Source of the DNA: Ensifer sp. LC163
GTDB taxonomy: Bacteria; Pseudomonadota; Alphaproteobacteria; Rhizobiales; Rhizobiaceae
Assembly: GCF_001695855.1 (NCBI RefSeq)
Contig: NZ_MBSS01000056.1
Location: 124,001 to 188,000 of the forward strand
DNA length: 64,000 nt
Direction: 5' to 3'
In this document: piece by piece, positions 8,018 to 17,888 of the stretch
Layout: every line of letters begins with the position of its first letter
How positions within the stretch are numbered: the first letter of the stretch is position 1
Notes under the pieces: generated by a model
Database searches by the model: none
What the model was told of the DNA's origin: nothing
The model's input: only the letters and a program-made list of their open reading frames with translations
Made by a program: the position numbers and the translations under genes

Positions 8018-9373
8018 TCAGACCGTCTCGAGCACCTGGCTACCGTTAATTCCCACCTTAGCAGCCTGGGTGCCTGCACGATGTTTCATCGGCTTGCCGG
8101 CAACATAGGTTTCTGCCACCGAACGGTCGTCACCCATCGTCTGCAGGATGAAGAGTTCCTCGGCGAGTGTGCTGGCCACGCGCATTCTCAGCTCCATCGA
8201 CGGCTTTGCGCGACTGTCGAGCACGACGATGTCGGCGTCGGCGCCGATATGCAGCGAGCCGATGCGGTCCTCGAGATCCAGAGCCCGGGCGTTGCCGAGT
8301 GTCATCATGTAGAACGAGTTGAACGGCGAAAGCCGCTGGCCCTGCAGATGAAGAACCTTGTAGGCCTCGTCCATGGTTTCCAGCATCGAGAAGCTGGTGC
8401 CGGCGCCGACATCGGTTGCCACCGACCAGCGCGCGCCGAGCTTGTCGAAACGGTCGCGATCGAACAGGCCTGAGCCGAGAAACAGGTTCGAGGTCGGACA
8501 GAAGGTGCCGACAGCGCCCGTCTCGGCGAGAACCGAAATCTCGCGATCGCTCAGATAGATGCAGTGCCCGAGCAGCGTCTTGCGCGTCAGGAGATCGTAG
8601 CGCGCATAGATGTCGGTGTAATCCTTCGCTTCCGGGTAGAGCGATGTTGCAAAAGCGATCTCGTCCTTGTTCTCGGAAAGATGCGTCTGCACGTAGCATT
8701 CCGGATGTTCGGCGACGAGCGCGCGGCTCATCTCCATCTGCTCCGGCGTCGAGGTAATGGCGAAACGCGGGCTGATGGCGTAATGCGCGCGGCCGCGGCC
8801 GTGCCACTTGCCGATCAACTGCTTCGTCTCGTCATAGCCGAGTTGCGGCGTGTCGCGCAGCGCGTCGGGCGCATTGCGGTCCATCATCACCTTGCCGCCG
8901 ATCATCAGCATGCCGCGGTCTTCCGCAGCACCGAAGAAGGCATCGACGCTTTCGGGATGGACCGAGCAATAAGCGACGGCAGTGGTCGTGCCGTTGGAAA
9001 GCAGCTCGTCCATGAACCGGCCGGCGATGAATTCCGCATGCTCCGGCTGACGGAACTTCTGTTCCTCGACGAAAATGTAGGTGTTCAACCATTCGAGCAA
9101 TTGCGCGCCATAGGATGCGATCGCCTGCGTCTGCGGGAAATGCAGATGCGTGTCGATCAGACCCGGCAGCACCAGGTTCGGACGGTGGTCGGCAACCTTG
9201 ACGTTTGTGCCGGCGCGGCGAGCGACATCCGCATGCTCGCCGATGTCGGCAACCTTGCCGTTGCGCACCAGAACGGCGCCATCTTCAAAGTAGCGATAGG
9301 AGGCGGTATCGTCGACGCCCTTCGGTGCTTCGACGAAGGTCAGCACGCGGCCGCGGATCAGCAAATCGGTCAT
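8018..9373 (-). CDS. guaD: Guanine deaminase
   Basis: 451 residues of the amidohydrolase superfamily, close to the usual guanine deaminase length. It converts guanine to xanthine and ammonia using zinc. Metal and substrate motifs are GLIDTHLHFPQTQ near residue 71, THLSENKDE near 233, LGHCIYLSD near 273, and SVATDVGAGTSFSMLETM near 318 with the catalytic Asp. The start overlaps the stop of puuD by 4 bases, so the two are translationally coupled in one operon feeding xanthine and urate catabolism. Confidence 0.93.
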   Translation of the reverse strand: MTDLLIRGRVLTFVEAPKGVDDTASYRYFEDGAVLVRNGKVADIGEHADVARRAGTNVKVADHRPNLVLPGLIDTHLHFPQTQAIASYGAQLLEWLNTYIFVEEQKFRQPEHAEFIAGRFMDELLSNGTTTAVAYCSVHPESVDAFFGAAEDRGMLMIGGKVMMDRNAPDALRDTPQLGYDETKQLIGKWHGRGRAHYAISPRFAITSTPEQMEMSRALVAEHPECYVQTHLSENKDEIAFATSLYPEAKDYTDIYARYDLLTRKTLLGHCIYLSDREISVLAETGAVGTFCPTSNLFLGSGLFDRDRFDKLGARWSVATDVGAGTSFSMLETMDEAYKVLHLQGQRLSPFNSFYMMTLGNARALDLEDRIGSLHIGADADIVVLDSRAKPSMELRMRVASTLAEELFILQTMGDDRSVAETYVAGKPMKHRAGTQAAKVGINGSQVLETV

Positions 9374-10608
9374 TGGACCTTCTCTCCCTTTACAACCGTT
9401 TCATACCAGGCGACAAGAAGCTTGCGCTCGTCGTCGGATATGCCAGTGACATTGGCCGGCGGCATGGCGTGCGAGCGGCCGGCCTGCAGATAGATTTCAC
9501 GCGCATGATTTGCGATTTCGGTATCGGTCTCGAGCGTCACGCCCTTCGGCGGCACGACCAGCCCCTCCCAGCCGGGCTCCTTGGCATGACACATGGAACA
9601 GCGGCCAAGGACGGTATCGCGAACCTTCGGAAAGGCTTCGGCTGTGACGAAGGGCTGCTGCGCGGCCGAAACTTTTGCCTCTTCGTCACCGCTCAGGATC
9701 TTCGGCACGGTCGACAGCCACATGATGACGATGAACAGCAGCGCAGTCGCAAGCCAGGTCCAGGTCGGATTGCCCTTGTCGGCATGGCGCGTATTGAAAT
9801 AGTGGCGGATGGTCACGCCCATCAGGAACACCAGCGAGGCGATGATCCAGTTGTACTCCGTCCCGAACGCCAGCGGATAGTGGTTCGACAGCATCAGGAA
9901 CAGCACCGGCAGCGTCAGGTAGTTGTTGTGCGTGGAACGCTGCTTGGCGATGACACCGAATTTCGCGTCCGGCGTGCGGCCGGCGATCAGGTCCGCAACG
10001 ACGATCTTCTGGTTCGGAATGATGATGAAGAACACGTTGGCCGACATGATCGTCGCGGTGAAGGCGCCAAGATGCAGGAAGGCCGCGCGGCCGGTAAAGA
10101 GCTGTGTATAGCCCCAGGCCATGGCGACCAGGATGAAATACAAAAGCACCATCAGCTTGGTGTTGTCGCGCCCGGCCGGCGACTTGCAGATCGTGTCATA
10201 GGCAAGCCAGCCGAAACCGATCGATGCCAGCGAAATGGCGATCGCCGTCGTCTTCGACACGTCGAGCACATTGGGATCGATCAGATAGAGGTCGGCGCCG
10301 GCGTAGTAGACCATGCACAGCATGCCGAAACCGGAAAGCCAGGTGACGTAGGATTCCCATTTGAACCAGATCAGGTGCTCCGGCATGTTTGATGGCGCCA
10401 CCAGATACTTCTGGATGTGATAGAAGCCGCCGCCGTGAACCTGCCATTCCTCGCCATAGGCTCCCACCGGCAGATCGGGTCTTTTCTTCAGGCCAAGGTC
10501 GAGCGCGACGAAATAAAACGACGAACCGATCCACGCGATACCGGTGATGACATGCAGCCATCTCATGGCAAAGGTGAGCCAATCCCAGGCTATGGCATAC
10601 TCGTACAT
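9370..10608 (-). CDS. puuD: Membrane-bound urate hydroxylase with cytochrome c domain
   Basis: 412 residues. About eight membrane spans make up the DUF989 part (residues 1-300); the WLHVITGIAWIGSSFYF segment near 18-35 is characteristic. A C-terminal periplasmic cytochrome c domain has the heme motif CSMCH near residue 340. The family (PuuD) oxidises urate to 5-hydroxyisourate and passes electrons to the respiratory chain, in place of soluble uricase. It overlaps guaD and is divergent from a LysR regulator. No soluble uricase gene is visible in the window. Confidence 0.92.
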   Translation of the reverse strand: MYEYAIAWDWLTFAMRWLHVITGIAWIGSSFYFVALDLGLKKRPDLPVGAYGEEWQVHGGGFYHIQKYLVAPSNMPEHLIWFKWESYVTWLSGFGMLCMVYYAGADLYLIDPNVLDVSKTTAIAISLASIGFGWLAYDTICKSPAGRDNTKLMVLLYFILVAMAWGYTQLFTGRAAFLHLGAFTATIMSANVFFIIIPNQKIVVADLIAGRTPDAKFGVIAKQRSTHNNYLTLPVLFLMLSNHYPLAFGTEYNWIIASLVFLMGVTIRHYFNTRHADKGNPTWTWLATALLFIVIMWLSTVPKILSGDEEAKVSAAQQPFVTAEAFPKVRDTVLGRCSMCHAKEPGWEGLVVPPKGVTLETDTEIANHAREIYLQAGRSHAMPPANVTGISDDERKLLVAWYETVVKGEKVQ

Positions 10609-10682
10609 GCAATTCTCCCATTTCTCCGTGGCGCATTATGTGTCATTGCTGGAGGTCGCGGGAACGTCGCTGCTTCACCAAC

Positions 10683-10696
10683 ACTTTCAAAAAAAA
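10683..10696. promoter_or_regulatory. ACTTTCAAA plus A-tract motif upstream of puuD
   Basis: ACTTTCAAA with a following A run lies about 75 bases upstream of the puuD start, in the 147-bp puuD/LysR divergent region. It shares ACTTTCAAA with the sites at 18343-18358 and 25751-25766. A TATAAAAT-like stretch directly follows on the plus strand. Similarity is seen; regulatory use is inferred. Confidence 0.4.
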
Positions 10697-10755
10697 CTAT
10701 AAAATCGCGACGGAATGGATGCGTTACATAAGGCCCGGAGGAGAAATCGGGAGGC

Positions 10756-11670
10756 ATGTCATATCTGGACAATGTGCGCGTCTTCGTACGCGTCGTAGAG
10801 CTTGGAACACTGTCGGCGGCTGGTCGTGATCAGCGCGTAACGCCGGCGGTTGCCAGCAATAGAATCAAAGAGTTGGAACGCCACATGGGCGTTCGGCTGT
10901 TCAATCGAACGACACGAAAGCTGACCCCGACGGAACACGGTCGTGTGTTCTACGACGGAGCCGTCAAGATCCTCGAAGCGGTCAACGAGGCGGAAAATGC
11001 CATCGCGGATCTGTCGCACAATCCGAAGGGCGCGCTGAAGATTACCGCTCCGCTAGGGATAGGTCGGCGGCTGATCGCCTCGGGCATTCCGGAATTTCAC
11101 GACAAGTATCCGGATATCGAGGTGCGGCTGCGGCTCTCCGACCACAACGTCGACATCCTGTCGGAAGGGGTCGATGTCGCCTTCAAGCTTGGCATTCTCG
11201 AAGACTCGAACCTGCGCATGCGCGGCATCATGAATTGCGAGCGGGTCGTCTGCGGCGCACCCGCCTACTTCGAAAAACGCGGGATACCGCAGACGCCGGA
11301 CGATCTCATCGCCGACAAACACGACTGTCTGCTGCTGCGTTACCCCGGGTCCAAGGAATACTTCTGGACGTTGCAGACGCCGGAGGGCGTCAGGAAATTT
11401 GAAGTGACCGGACCGTACGATTCCGATGACGGCGATGTGCTGACGCAATGGGCGCTCGACGGGCGCGGCATCATCAACAAGCCGCTTTTCGAAGTGAAGA
11501 GCCACATCAATACCGGCGAACTGGTACCAATCCTGGCGGCGACACCGCCGCTCGGCGTGCAATTGGCCGCGATCTATCCGCACAAGCGCTTCCAGGATCC
11601 GAAGGTGCGGCTGATGATCGACTATATGGCGGAGCGCTGTCAGCGGCTGATAGGCAGGATGCTGACCTGA
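10756..11670 (+). CDS. LysR family transcriptional regulator
   Basis: 304 residues. The N-terminal helix-turn-helix (residues 1-60, MSYLDNVRVFVRVVELGTLSAAGRD through LGVRLFNRTTRKLTPTEHG-like text) is followed by a periplasmic-binding-like effector domain. GGGAGG lies just before the ATG. It is divergent from puuD-guaD, so control of urate and guanine degradation is the natural guess. The effector is unknown, and some LysR proteins of this subgroup control unrelated targets. Confidence 0.87.
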   Translation: MSYLDNVRVFVRVVELGTLSAAGRDQRVTPAVASNRIKELERHMGVRLFNRTTRKLTPTEHGRVFYDGAVKILEAVNEAENAIADLSHNPKGALKITAPLGIGRRLIASGIPEFHDKYPDIEVRLRLSDHNVDILSEGVDVAFKLGILEDSNLRMRGIMNCERVVCGAPAYFEKRGIPQTPDDLIADKHDCLLLRYPGSKEYFWTLQTPEGVRKFEVTGPYDSDDGDVLTQWALDGRGIINKPLFEVKSHINTGELVPILAATPPLGVQLAAIYPHKRFQDPKVRLMIDYMAERCQRLIGRMLT

Positions 11671-11707
11671 CGCCCCGCCGCGGTAAAACAGCGCTCTCTT
11701 CCATGGA

Positions 11708-12688
11708 CTACGGTACGAGCACGATCTTGCCGATCGTGCTTCGCGTTTCCATGGCGCGGTGCCCCTCTGCCGCTTGTCCCAGCGGAAACCGACCGCCCAC
11801 GTGGACCTTGAGCTTCCCGTTTTCGACGCGACGGAACAGATCGCCGAGGTCGGCCTTCAGGGCTGAAGGCGCGAGCAACGGCAATAGGGCGAACCCACGC
11901 AGAGACTGATTGGCCGACAGCACCTGTTCGATATCGGCTGCTTCGAGTTCGAAGCGGCCCATCGCGCCGAACACGAGGTCGCCGCCTGGCGCCAGAACGC
12001 CAAGCGCCGACTTAGTGAAGGATCCACCCACCATGTCGTAGATCGTCTCGACGGGCCCACCCGCCGGACGCACCCCGAGCGCCGCCTGCCAATCCGCCGC
12101 CCGGTAGTCGATCGCAAGGTCCGCGCCAAGCGTGCGCGCGAACGCAACCTTCTCGCTGCCGCCCGCGAGCGCGATAACCGTTTTAGCACCCGCCTCCTTT
12201 GCAAGCTGAATGAGCAGCGAGCCGACGCCACCGACGGCAGCTGACACCAGCACGGTCTTGCCCCGGGGATCGCTTTGCCGAACGAGATGAAGCGCCGTCA
12301 GCCCCTGAATCATCAGCGCTGTCGCCACCTCGAACGAAACGTCGTCAGGGATCGGCACGAGTGCGCCAGCATCGATGGCGACATATTCGGCGCAGCCACC
12401 CACCCCGCGCGCGAAGGCGAACATTGGCACCGCAACACGGGCGCCAATCGCGACCGTCTGCGTGCCTTCGCCCAGCGCCTCGACAACACCCGCCACCTCG
12501 ACGCCCGGCACCATCGGCAAATCAGGCGTGACCGCATATCGATCCTGCCGCATCAAAACTTCAAAGAAGTTGAGCCCGGCCGCCTCAACTCGCACCAGGG
12601 CTTCGCCGCGCTTGGGCACTGGCGTCGGCATGTCGACGAGTCGAAGCACTTCGGGGCCGCCGAAGGAGCGATATTGGATTGCTTTCAT
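11708..12688 (-). CDS. Zinc-independent MDR oxidoreductase (NADPH:quinone reductase-like)
   Basis: 326 residues of the medium-chain dehydrogenase/reductase superfamily. The GroES-like N-terminal half has PGVEVAGVVEALGEG near residue 61. The Rossmann half has VLVSAAVGGVGSLLIQLAKEAG near 148, the NADPH-binding motif. The catalytic-zinc Cys/His ligands of alcohol dehydrogenases are absent, pointing to the quinone oxidoreductase branch. GGTGGAG precedes the ATG. It is divergent from an HxlR regulator, a common pairing for redox or quinone stress genes. Confidence 0.85.
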   Translation of the reverse strand: MKAIQYRSFGGPEVLRLVDMPTPVPKRGEALVRVEAAGLNFFEVLMRQDRYAVTPDLPMVPGVEVAGVVEALGEGTQTVAIGARVAVPMFAFARGVGGCAEYVAIDAGALVPIPDDVSFEVATALMIQGLTALHLVRQSDPRGKTVLVSAAVGGVGSLLIQLAKEAGAKTVIALAGGSEKVAFARTLGADLAIDYRAADWQAALGVRPAGGPVETIYDMVGGSFTKSALGVLAPGGDLVFGAMGRFELEAADIEQVLSANQSLRGFALLPLLAPSALKADLGDLFRRVENGKLKVHVGGRFPLGQAAEGHRAMETRSTIGKIVLVP

Positions 12689-12787
12689 GGATCTCCACCT
12701 AATTTGATTGGCTTCGATCTGAAATTAGCCTTACGCTCCGGGTCAGCTCTACACACCCTTTTGTTCCATACTGACCTGTTGGTAACT

Positions 12788-13165
12788 ATGGTCGATATCA
12801 TCAAGCGACTGCCGTCACTGCCATCCGAGCGAGCGCTCAAGGTGATCTCCGGCCGATGGAAGGCAGTCATCCTCTATCATCTGTTCGACGGTCCGAGGCG
12901 ACTCTCGCAGTTGCGACGGCTGGTGCCAGCCGTCAGCCAGAAAGTGCTGATCCAGCAACTGCGCGAGATGGAAGAACACGGCCTCGTCCATCGCGAGATC
13001 TTTCGCGAAGTGCCGCCCCGAGTGGAATATTCGGCAACGGCTCTGGGACAGAGTCTTGAGCCGGTCCTGCTCGCCCTTTGCGAATGGGGGCAGCGTCACG
13101 CCGAAGAACTGGGTGAATTCGATCAGGTCGGCGACTGCGTCATCCGACCGCGCCAAAGCGCCTGA
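12788..13165 (+). CDS. HxlR family winged-helix regulator
   Basis: 125 residues, typical for HxlR/YodB-type repressors, which often sense electrophiles or quinones through cysteines. The core is ALKVISGRWKAVILYHLFDGPRRLSQLRRLV (given in parts: ISGRWKAVILYHL near residue 17, GPRRLSQLRRL near 33) and a wing with EVPPRVEYSATALG near 75. The ATG at 12788 is chosen because homology begins there; a longer reading frame upstream overlaps the divergent promoter. The ribosome site is weak. Its divergent neighbour, the MDR oxidoreductase, is the likely target. Confidence 0.82.
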   Translation: MVDIIKRLPSLPSERALKVISGRWKAVILYHLFDGPRRLSQLRRLVPAVSQKVLIQQLREMEEHGLVHREIFREVPPRVEYSATALGQSLEPVLLALCEWGQRHAEELGEFDQVGDCVIRPRQSA

Positions 13166-13167
13166 GG

Positions 13168-14037
13168 TCAGGCGCCGATGCGCTTGCCTGCCTTGACCGA
13201 CGAAACGGCGGGTGCTTCCCAATGGTAGTTGAGCGCGGCGGTCATGATCTCGGCAGCGGCCAGGGCCGCAATGACGGCCGGCCTCTTGTCCTTCACCGCC
13301 GTGCCGCCGATCGGGCAGATGAGACGGTCGAAGAGATCGGGCCGGCCGATTTCCCGCGACAGCCAGCTCTTGAAGGTTGAGCGCTTGGTCTTCGAACCGA
13401 TCATCCCGACATAAGACGCGTCGTCACGCCTAAGCGCCTCGGCAGCGATCAGGAAGTCGAGCGCGTGGTCATGGGTCAGGATCACAAAGGCGCTTCCGGG
13501 CGGTGCATCACGGACCACCGCCTCGGGCATCGCCGTCAGACAAGTCTCGATGCCGTGAATGTCGGCGGCCGAAAGCTCATCCTCGCGCGTGTCGACGAGG
13601 ATGGTGCGCACCGGCACAAGCGACAGCGCCATCGCCAGTGCATCGCCGACATGTCCGGCGCCGAAAACATAGACATGGGGTCGACTGGCAAACTCCAGAT
13701 CGCTGCGTTCAATCAGCATGGCCGCTTTCTCCCGATCAATGCGCGTGAAGGCCAGCGCGACACGCCCGCCGCAACACTGGCCGATCTCGGGGCCGAGCGG
13801 GATCGTCATCGTATCGGCGTCGTCGCCGCGCTTGAGCGCGCGCCGCCCATGATCGATCGCCATATATTCGAGCTGGCCGCCGCCGATGGTGCCGAAAAGG
13901 CCGTCCGGCGCCACCAGCATCCAGGCGTCGGTGTCGCGTGGCGTCGAGCCAGCGGCACCCGTCACCTCGACCAGCACGCAGTCCGGCTCGCGGCGCAGGA
14001 AGTCCCTGATATCCTCTCTGCTCGCAACCATCGCCAT
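13168..14037 (-). CDS. xdhC: Xanthine dehydrogenase accessory protein XdhC
   Basis: 289 residues. The XdhC/CoxI N-terminal domain has VTGAAGSTPRDTDAWMLV near residue 23 and GTIGGGQLEYMA near 47; the Rossmann C-terminal half has VYVFGAGHVGDALAMAL near 123. The family binds and sulfurates molybdenum cofactor and inserts it into XdhB. The ATG (14035-14037) overlaps the xdhB stop as TGATG, showing tight coupling. It is the last gene of the uraH-xdhA-xdhB-xdhC operon. Confidence 0.93.
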   Translation of the reverse strand: MAMVASREDIRDFLRREPDCVLVEVTGAAGSTPRDTDAWMLVAPDGLFGTIGGGQLEYMAIDHGRRALKRGDDADTMTIPLGPEIGQCCGGRVALAFTRIDREKAAMLIERSDLEFASRPHVYVFGAGHVGDALAMALSLVPVRTILVDTREDELSAADIHGIETCLTAMPEAVVRDAPPGSAFVILTHDHALDFLIAAEALRRDDASYVGMIGSKTKRSTFKSWLSREIGRPDLFDRLICPIGGTAVKDKRPAVIAALAAAEIMTAALNYHWEAPAVSSVKAGKRIGA

Positions 14038-16388
14038 CAATCCTGTGCCACCACCTCTTGCCTTGCAGCGGTCCGTAGCCGCTCGATCGCCATCAGCACC
14101 CGCTCCGGCGTCGCCGGCGCGTCGATGCGCGGAGGGATACGATACTCCGCAACGCTCGCGGCTGCCATCGACAAGGCTTCCAGAACCGAAATGCCCAGCA
14201 TGAACGGCGGTTCCCCGACGGCCTTCGACCGGCGGATCGTTTCCTCGCGATTAACAGACCATTCGGCCAGGCGGACGTTGAACACGCGGGGACGATCGGA
14301 GGCAAGCGGGATCTTGTAGGTCGACGGCGCATGCGTGCGCAGCCGCCCCTTGGCGTCCCACCATAGTTCCTCGGTGGTCAGCCAGCCCATGCCCTGAACG
14401 AACGCACCCTCCACCTGGCCCAGGTCCAGTGCCGGGTTCAGCGACCGGCCGACATCGTGCAGGATGTCGGTGCGATCGACCTGATATTCGCCGGTCAGCG
14501 TATCGACGCTGACTTCCGAGCAGGACGCGCCATAGGCATAATAGAAGAACGGACGGCCGCGGCCCTCCGAGCGGTTCCAATGGATCTTCGGCGTCTTGTA
14601 GAAGCCGGCCGCCGAAAGCTGGATGCGGGCGCCATAGGCGAGCTTGATGAATTCGCCGAAAGCCAAGCGTTCCGCGCCGATGCGCACGGTATTCGGCTCG
14701 AAGGCGACATCGGCTTCGCTAACACTCCAGCGTTCGGCGGCAAAACGCACCAGCCGCGCCTTGATTTGCTGCGCCGCATTGGCGGCCGCCATGCCGTTGA
14801 GATCGGAACCCGAGGACGCCGCTGTCGCCGACGTGTTCGGCACCTTGCCGGTCGTCGTCGCCGTGACCTTGACCCGATCGAGATCGACCTGGAACTCGTC
14901 GGCCACCACCTGGGCAACTTTGGTATAAAGCCCCTGCCCCATCTCGGTGCCACCGTGGTTGAGGTGGATCGATCCGTCGGTATAGACGTGCACCAGGGCG
15001 CCGGCCTGGTTGTACTCGGTCTTGGTGAAAGAGATGCCGAACTTGACTGGGGTAAGCGCGATGCCGCGCTTGATGATGTGGTTTTCGCGGTTGAAGGTGA
15101 TCACGGCCTCTCGACGCGCGGCGTAATCCGCCGAGGTTTCGAGCTCCTCGATGATGCGCCCGATGACGTTGTCTTCGACCGTCTGGTGATAGGGCGTGAG
15201 ATTGCGGCCCTCGCCGCCATAGAAGTTGAGCTTGCGGATTTCGAGCGGATCCTTGCCGACGGCATAGGCGACATCCTCGATCATGCGTTCGCCGCCGACC
15301 ATGCCTTGCGGACCGCCGAAGCCGCGAAACGCCGTGTTCGAGACGGTGTTGGTCTTCAGCGGTTTCGAGCGCAGACGGACATTCGGGTAGAAGTAGCAGT
15401 TGTCGGCGTGAAAGAGCGCACGATCGGTGACCGGGCCCGACAGATCGGCGGAGAAACCGCAGCGCGCCGCAAACACCGCATCGACCGCCTCGATGCGGCC
15501 CTCGTCGTCGAAGCCGACCTTGTAGTCGACATGGAAGTCGTGACGTTTGCCGGTCGCCGACATGTCGTCGTCCCGGTCAGGCCTGACCTTGACGGCGCAA
15601 CGGTATTTCTTCGCGGCCAGGGCCGCCACCGCTGCGAAGATATTGGCCTGCGTCTCCTTGCCGCCGAAGCCGCCACCCATGCGGCGCACGTTGACGGTGA
15701 CGGCGTTGGACGGCACGCCAAGCACGGTTGCCACCATGTGCTGGGTTTCGCTCGGATGTTGGGTCGAGGAATAGACCAGGACCTCATCGTCCTCGCCGGG
15801 GATGGCAAAGGAAATCTGGCCTTCCAAATAGAAGTGGTCCTGGCCGCCGATGCGCATCTCGCCTTCGACGATGTTCTTCGCCTTGGCGAAACCGGCTTCG
15901 ATGTCGCCACGCTCCAGCTTCAAGGGATCGATGACCAGCGGATAGTTCGCGGCCACGGCCTCCAGCACGTCTGTCACATGCGGCAGGTCACGGTATTCGA
16001 CCTTGACCTTGGCGGCTGCACGCCTTGCAGCTTCGCGCGACGTGGCAATGACGGCGAAGATCGGCTGGCCGTGGAACTCGACCTTGCCGGTTGCGAACAC
16101 CGGATCGTCGTGCTTGTGGGCGGGGCTGATGTCGTTCTCACCGGGGATGTCGTCGGCAGTCAGGATGCCGATGACGCCTTCGCTGGCGCTGACCGCGTCG
16201 AAATCGATCGACAGGATGTCGGCATGGGCGCGCTGCGACAGGCCGAGATAGCCGTGCAGAGTTCCGGCCGGTTCGGGAATATCGTCGATGTATTCGGCCG
16301 TTCCCGACACGTGCTTGTGGCCGGATTCGTGCCGCTCGTTTTCGTGGACGCCACCGCGGATGCGGTCGATGGGCTGCATCACATTCAT
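14037..16388 (-). CDS. xdhB: Xanthine dehydrogenase, molybdopterin-binding subunit
   Basis: 783 residues. It oxidises hypoxanthine to xanthine and xanthine to urate as the large subunit with XdhA. The N-terminal a/b hammerhead domain (about 25-135) is followed by molybdopterin domains with GGQDHFYLEGQ near 180, RRMGGGFGGKE near 230, the arginine loop AFRGFGGPQG near 345 and the catalytic-Glu segment KAVGEPPFMLG near 735. The ATG at 16388 follows AGGAGG by 8 bases; the GTG at 16397 is inside that ribosome site and is not used. Confidence 0.94.
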   Translation of the reverse strand: MNVMQPIDRIRGGVHENERHESGHKHVSGTAEYIDDIPEPAGTLHGYLGLSQRAHADILSIDFDAVSASEGVIGILTADDIPGENDISPAHKHDDPVFATGKVEFHGQPIFAVIATSREAARRAAAKVKVEYRDLPHVTDVLEAVAANYPLVIDPLKLERGDIEAGFAKAKNIVEGEMRIGGQDHFYLEGQISFAIPGEDDEVLVYSSTQHPSETQHMVATVLGVPSNAVTVNVRRMGGGFGGKETQANIFAAVAALAAKKYRCAVKVRPDRDDDMSATGKRHDFHVDYKVGFDDEGRIEAVDAVFAARCGFSADLSGPVTDRALFHADNCYFYPNVRLRSKPLKTNTVSNTAFRGFGGPQGMVGGERMIEDVAYAVGKDPLEIRKLNFYGGEGRNLTPYHQTVEDNVIGRIIEELETSADYAARREAVITFNRENHIIKRGIALTPVKFGISFTKTEYNQAGALVHVYTDGSIHLNHGGTEMGQGLYTKVAQVVADEFQVDLDRVKVTATTTGKVPNTSATAASSGSDLNGMAAANAAQQIKARLVRFAAERWSVSEADVAFEPNTVRIGAERLAFGEFIKLAYGARIQLSAAGFYKTPKIHWNRSEGRGRPFFYYAYGASCSEVSVDTLTGEYQVDRTDILHDVGRSLNPALDLGQVEGAFVQGMGWLTTEELWWDAKGRLRTHAPSTYKIPLASDRPRVFNVRLAEWSVNREETIRRSKAVGEPPFMLGISVLEALSMAAASVAEYRIPPRIDAPATPERVLMAIERLRTAARQEVVAQD

Positions 16389-16400
16389 GGGTCTCACCTC

Positions 16401-17882
16401 CTAGACGGCAACGGCAATGTTGCGGTCGATCCGGATGTTTCCGGTCGCCTGCGTTTCGAGATAGAAGCGGCGCAGCAGGTTCTTCGCAACCAGCTGGCGA
16501 TACTCCGCCGAGGCCCGCCAATCGGTGAGCGGCGTGAAGTCTTGGTCGAAGGCGGAGATCGCCTGCTCGACCGATGCCTCGCACCAAGCCTTGCCCTTGA
16601 GTGCTGCCTCGACATGAGCTGCCCGCTTCGGGGTTCCGGCCATGCCGCCAAAGGCGATCACCGCATCGCTGACGTCACCGGCACTGTCGAACGTCAGGCG
16701 GAACGCGCCGCAGACGGCGGTGATGTCCTCATCCAGACGCTTGGTGATCTTGTACACGGCAAAGCTGGTGTCAGCTTCGAGGAAGGGAATTTGGACCGCC
16801 TCGACAAATTCGCCGGGCTCACGATCCTGCTTGCCATAGGCGATGAAGAAATCTTCGAGCGCCACGGTGCGGCGGCGAGCTCCCTTGCGCAGCGTCACCG
16901 ACGCACCGAGTGCGATGAGTGCCGGCGGCGTGTCGCCGATCGGTGAACCGTTGGCGATGTTGCCGCCAACCGTACCCATGTTGCGGACCTGCTGTCCGCC
17001 GATCCGGTCCCAAAGCTCGCGCAATTGCGGGAAGTGCTCGGTGATAACGGGATAGGCCTCGGCATAGCTGACACCTGCGCCAAGCGTCACGCCCTTGTCG
17101 TCGACAGTGATACGGCGAAGCTCCTCGAGATGCGTAAGGTGCACGACCGGCGCGATGTCGCGCATGAATTTCGTGACCCAGAGGCCGACGTCTGTCGAGC
17201 CGGCGACGATCGTCGCCTTCGGGTTGGCTTCGAGCACATCGGCGAAATCGTCGACGGAAGCCGGCAGCATGAACAGCTCCGCTCCATCGCCGATCACCAC
17301 GCGGCGACCGTCCTGAAGGCTCGAGAGTTCGCCGGCAATCCGGTCGCGCTCTGCAAACAGTGGATCCTTGCCGAGATCGCCGATGGTCGAAATCGCCTCC
17401 GCGGCGCGAATGATCGCAGCATAGCCGGTGCAGCGACACAGGTTGCCCTGCAGCGCCTTCTCGATTTCGGTGACCGAGGGCTTCGGATTTTCCATCCAGA
17501 GCCCATAGAGCGACATGACGAAGCCGGGCGTGCAGAAGCCACATTGTGAAGCGTGCGTCTCGACCATCGCCTGCTGGACGGGGTGGAGCGGGCCGCCCGG
17601 CGTTGCCAGCGAATCCACCGTCACCACGTGACAGCCGTCGAGCGAGCCGACGAAGCGGATACAGGCATTGACGGATTCATACTTCAGCTGCCCGCCGAGC
17701 AGGCGGCCGACGAGCACCGTGCAGGCGCCGCAATCCCCTTCGGCGCAACCTTCCTTGGTTCCGCGCAGGTTGCGATCGATGCGCAGGAAATCGAGCAACG
17801 TCTGCACCGCAGAAACGTCGGAAAGCTCGACAAGGCGGTGGTTCAGGAGGAAACGGATCGTGTTTCGGATCTGGATGGTCAT
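16401..17882 (-). CDS. xdhA: Xanthine dehydrogenase, [2Fe-2S]/FAD subunit
   Basis: 493 residues. Two plant/thiol-type [2Fe-2S] domains come first, with CAEGDCGACTV near residue 43 and the helical cluster motifs CGFCTPGF near 114 and CRCTGY near 148. The FAD domain of the CO-dehydrogenase type follows, with TIVAGSTDVG near 222 and GGNIANGSPIGDTPPALIALGA near 315. It passes electrons from the Mo site of XdhB to NAD. Twelve bases separate it from xdhB, and it starts 6 bases after uraH. Confidence 0.94.
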   Translation of the reverse strand: MTIQIRNTIRFLLNHRLVELSDVSAVQTLLDFLRIDRNLRGTKEGCAEGDCGACTVLVGRLLGGQLKYESVNACIRFVGSLDGCHVVTVDSLATPGGPLHPVQQAMVETHASQCGFCTPGFVMSLYGLWMENPKPSVTEIEKALQGNLCRCTGYAAIIRAAEAISTIGDLGKDPLFAERDRIAGELSSLQDGRRVVIGDGAELFMLPASVDDFADVLEANPKATIVAGSTDVGLWVTKFMRDIAPVVHLTHLEELRRITVDDKGVTLGAGVSYAEAYPVITEHFPQLRELWDRIGGQQVRNMGTVGGNIANGSPIGDTPPALIALGASVTLRKGARRRTVALEDFFIAYGKQDREPGEFVEAVQIPFLEADTSFAVYKITKRLDEDITAVCGAFRLTFDSAGDVSDAVIAFGGMAGTPKRAAHVEAALKGKAWCEASVEQAISAFDQDFTPLTDWRASAEYRQLVAKNLLRRFYLETQATGNIRIDRNIAVAV

Positions 17883-17888
17883 TGCCGA

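Noticed and set aside
14457-16946. An 829-codon open frame on the plus strand opposite xdhB and xdhA
   Set aside because: It is the antisense shadow of the xanthine dehydrogenase genes, which show full family motifs. The antisense product has no recognisable domain.
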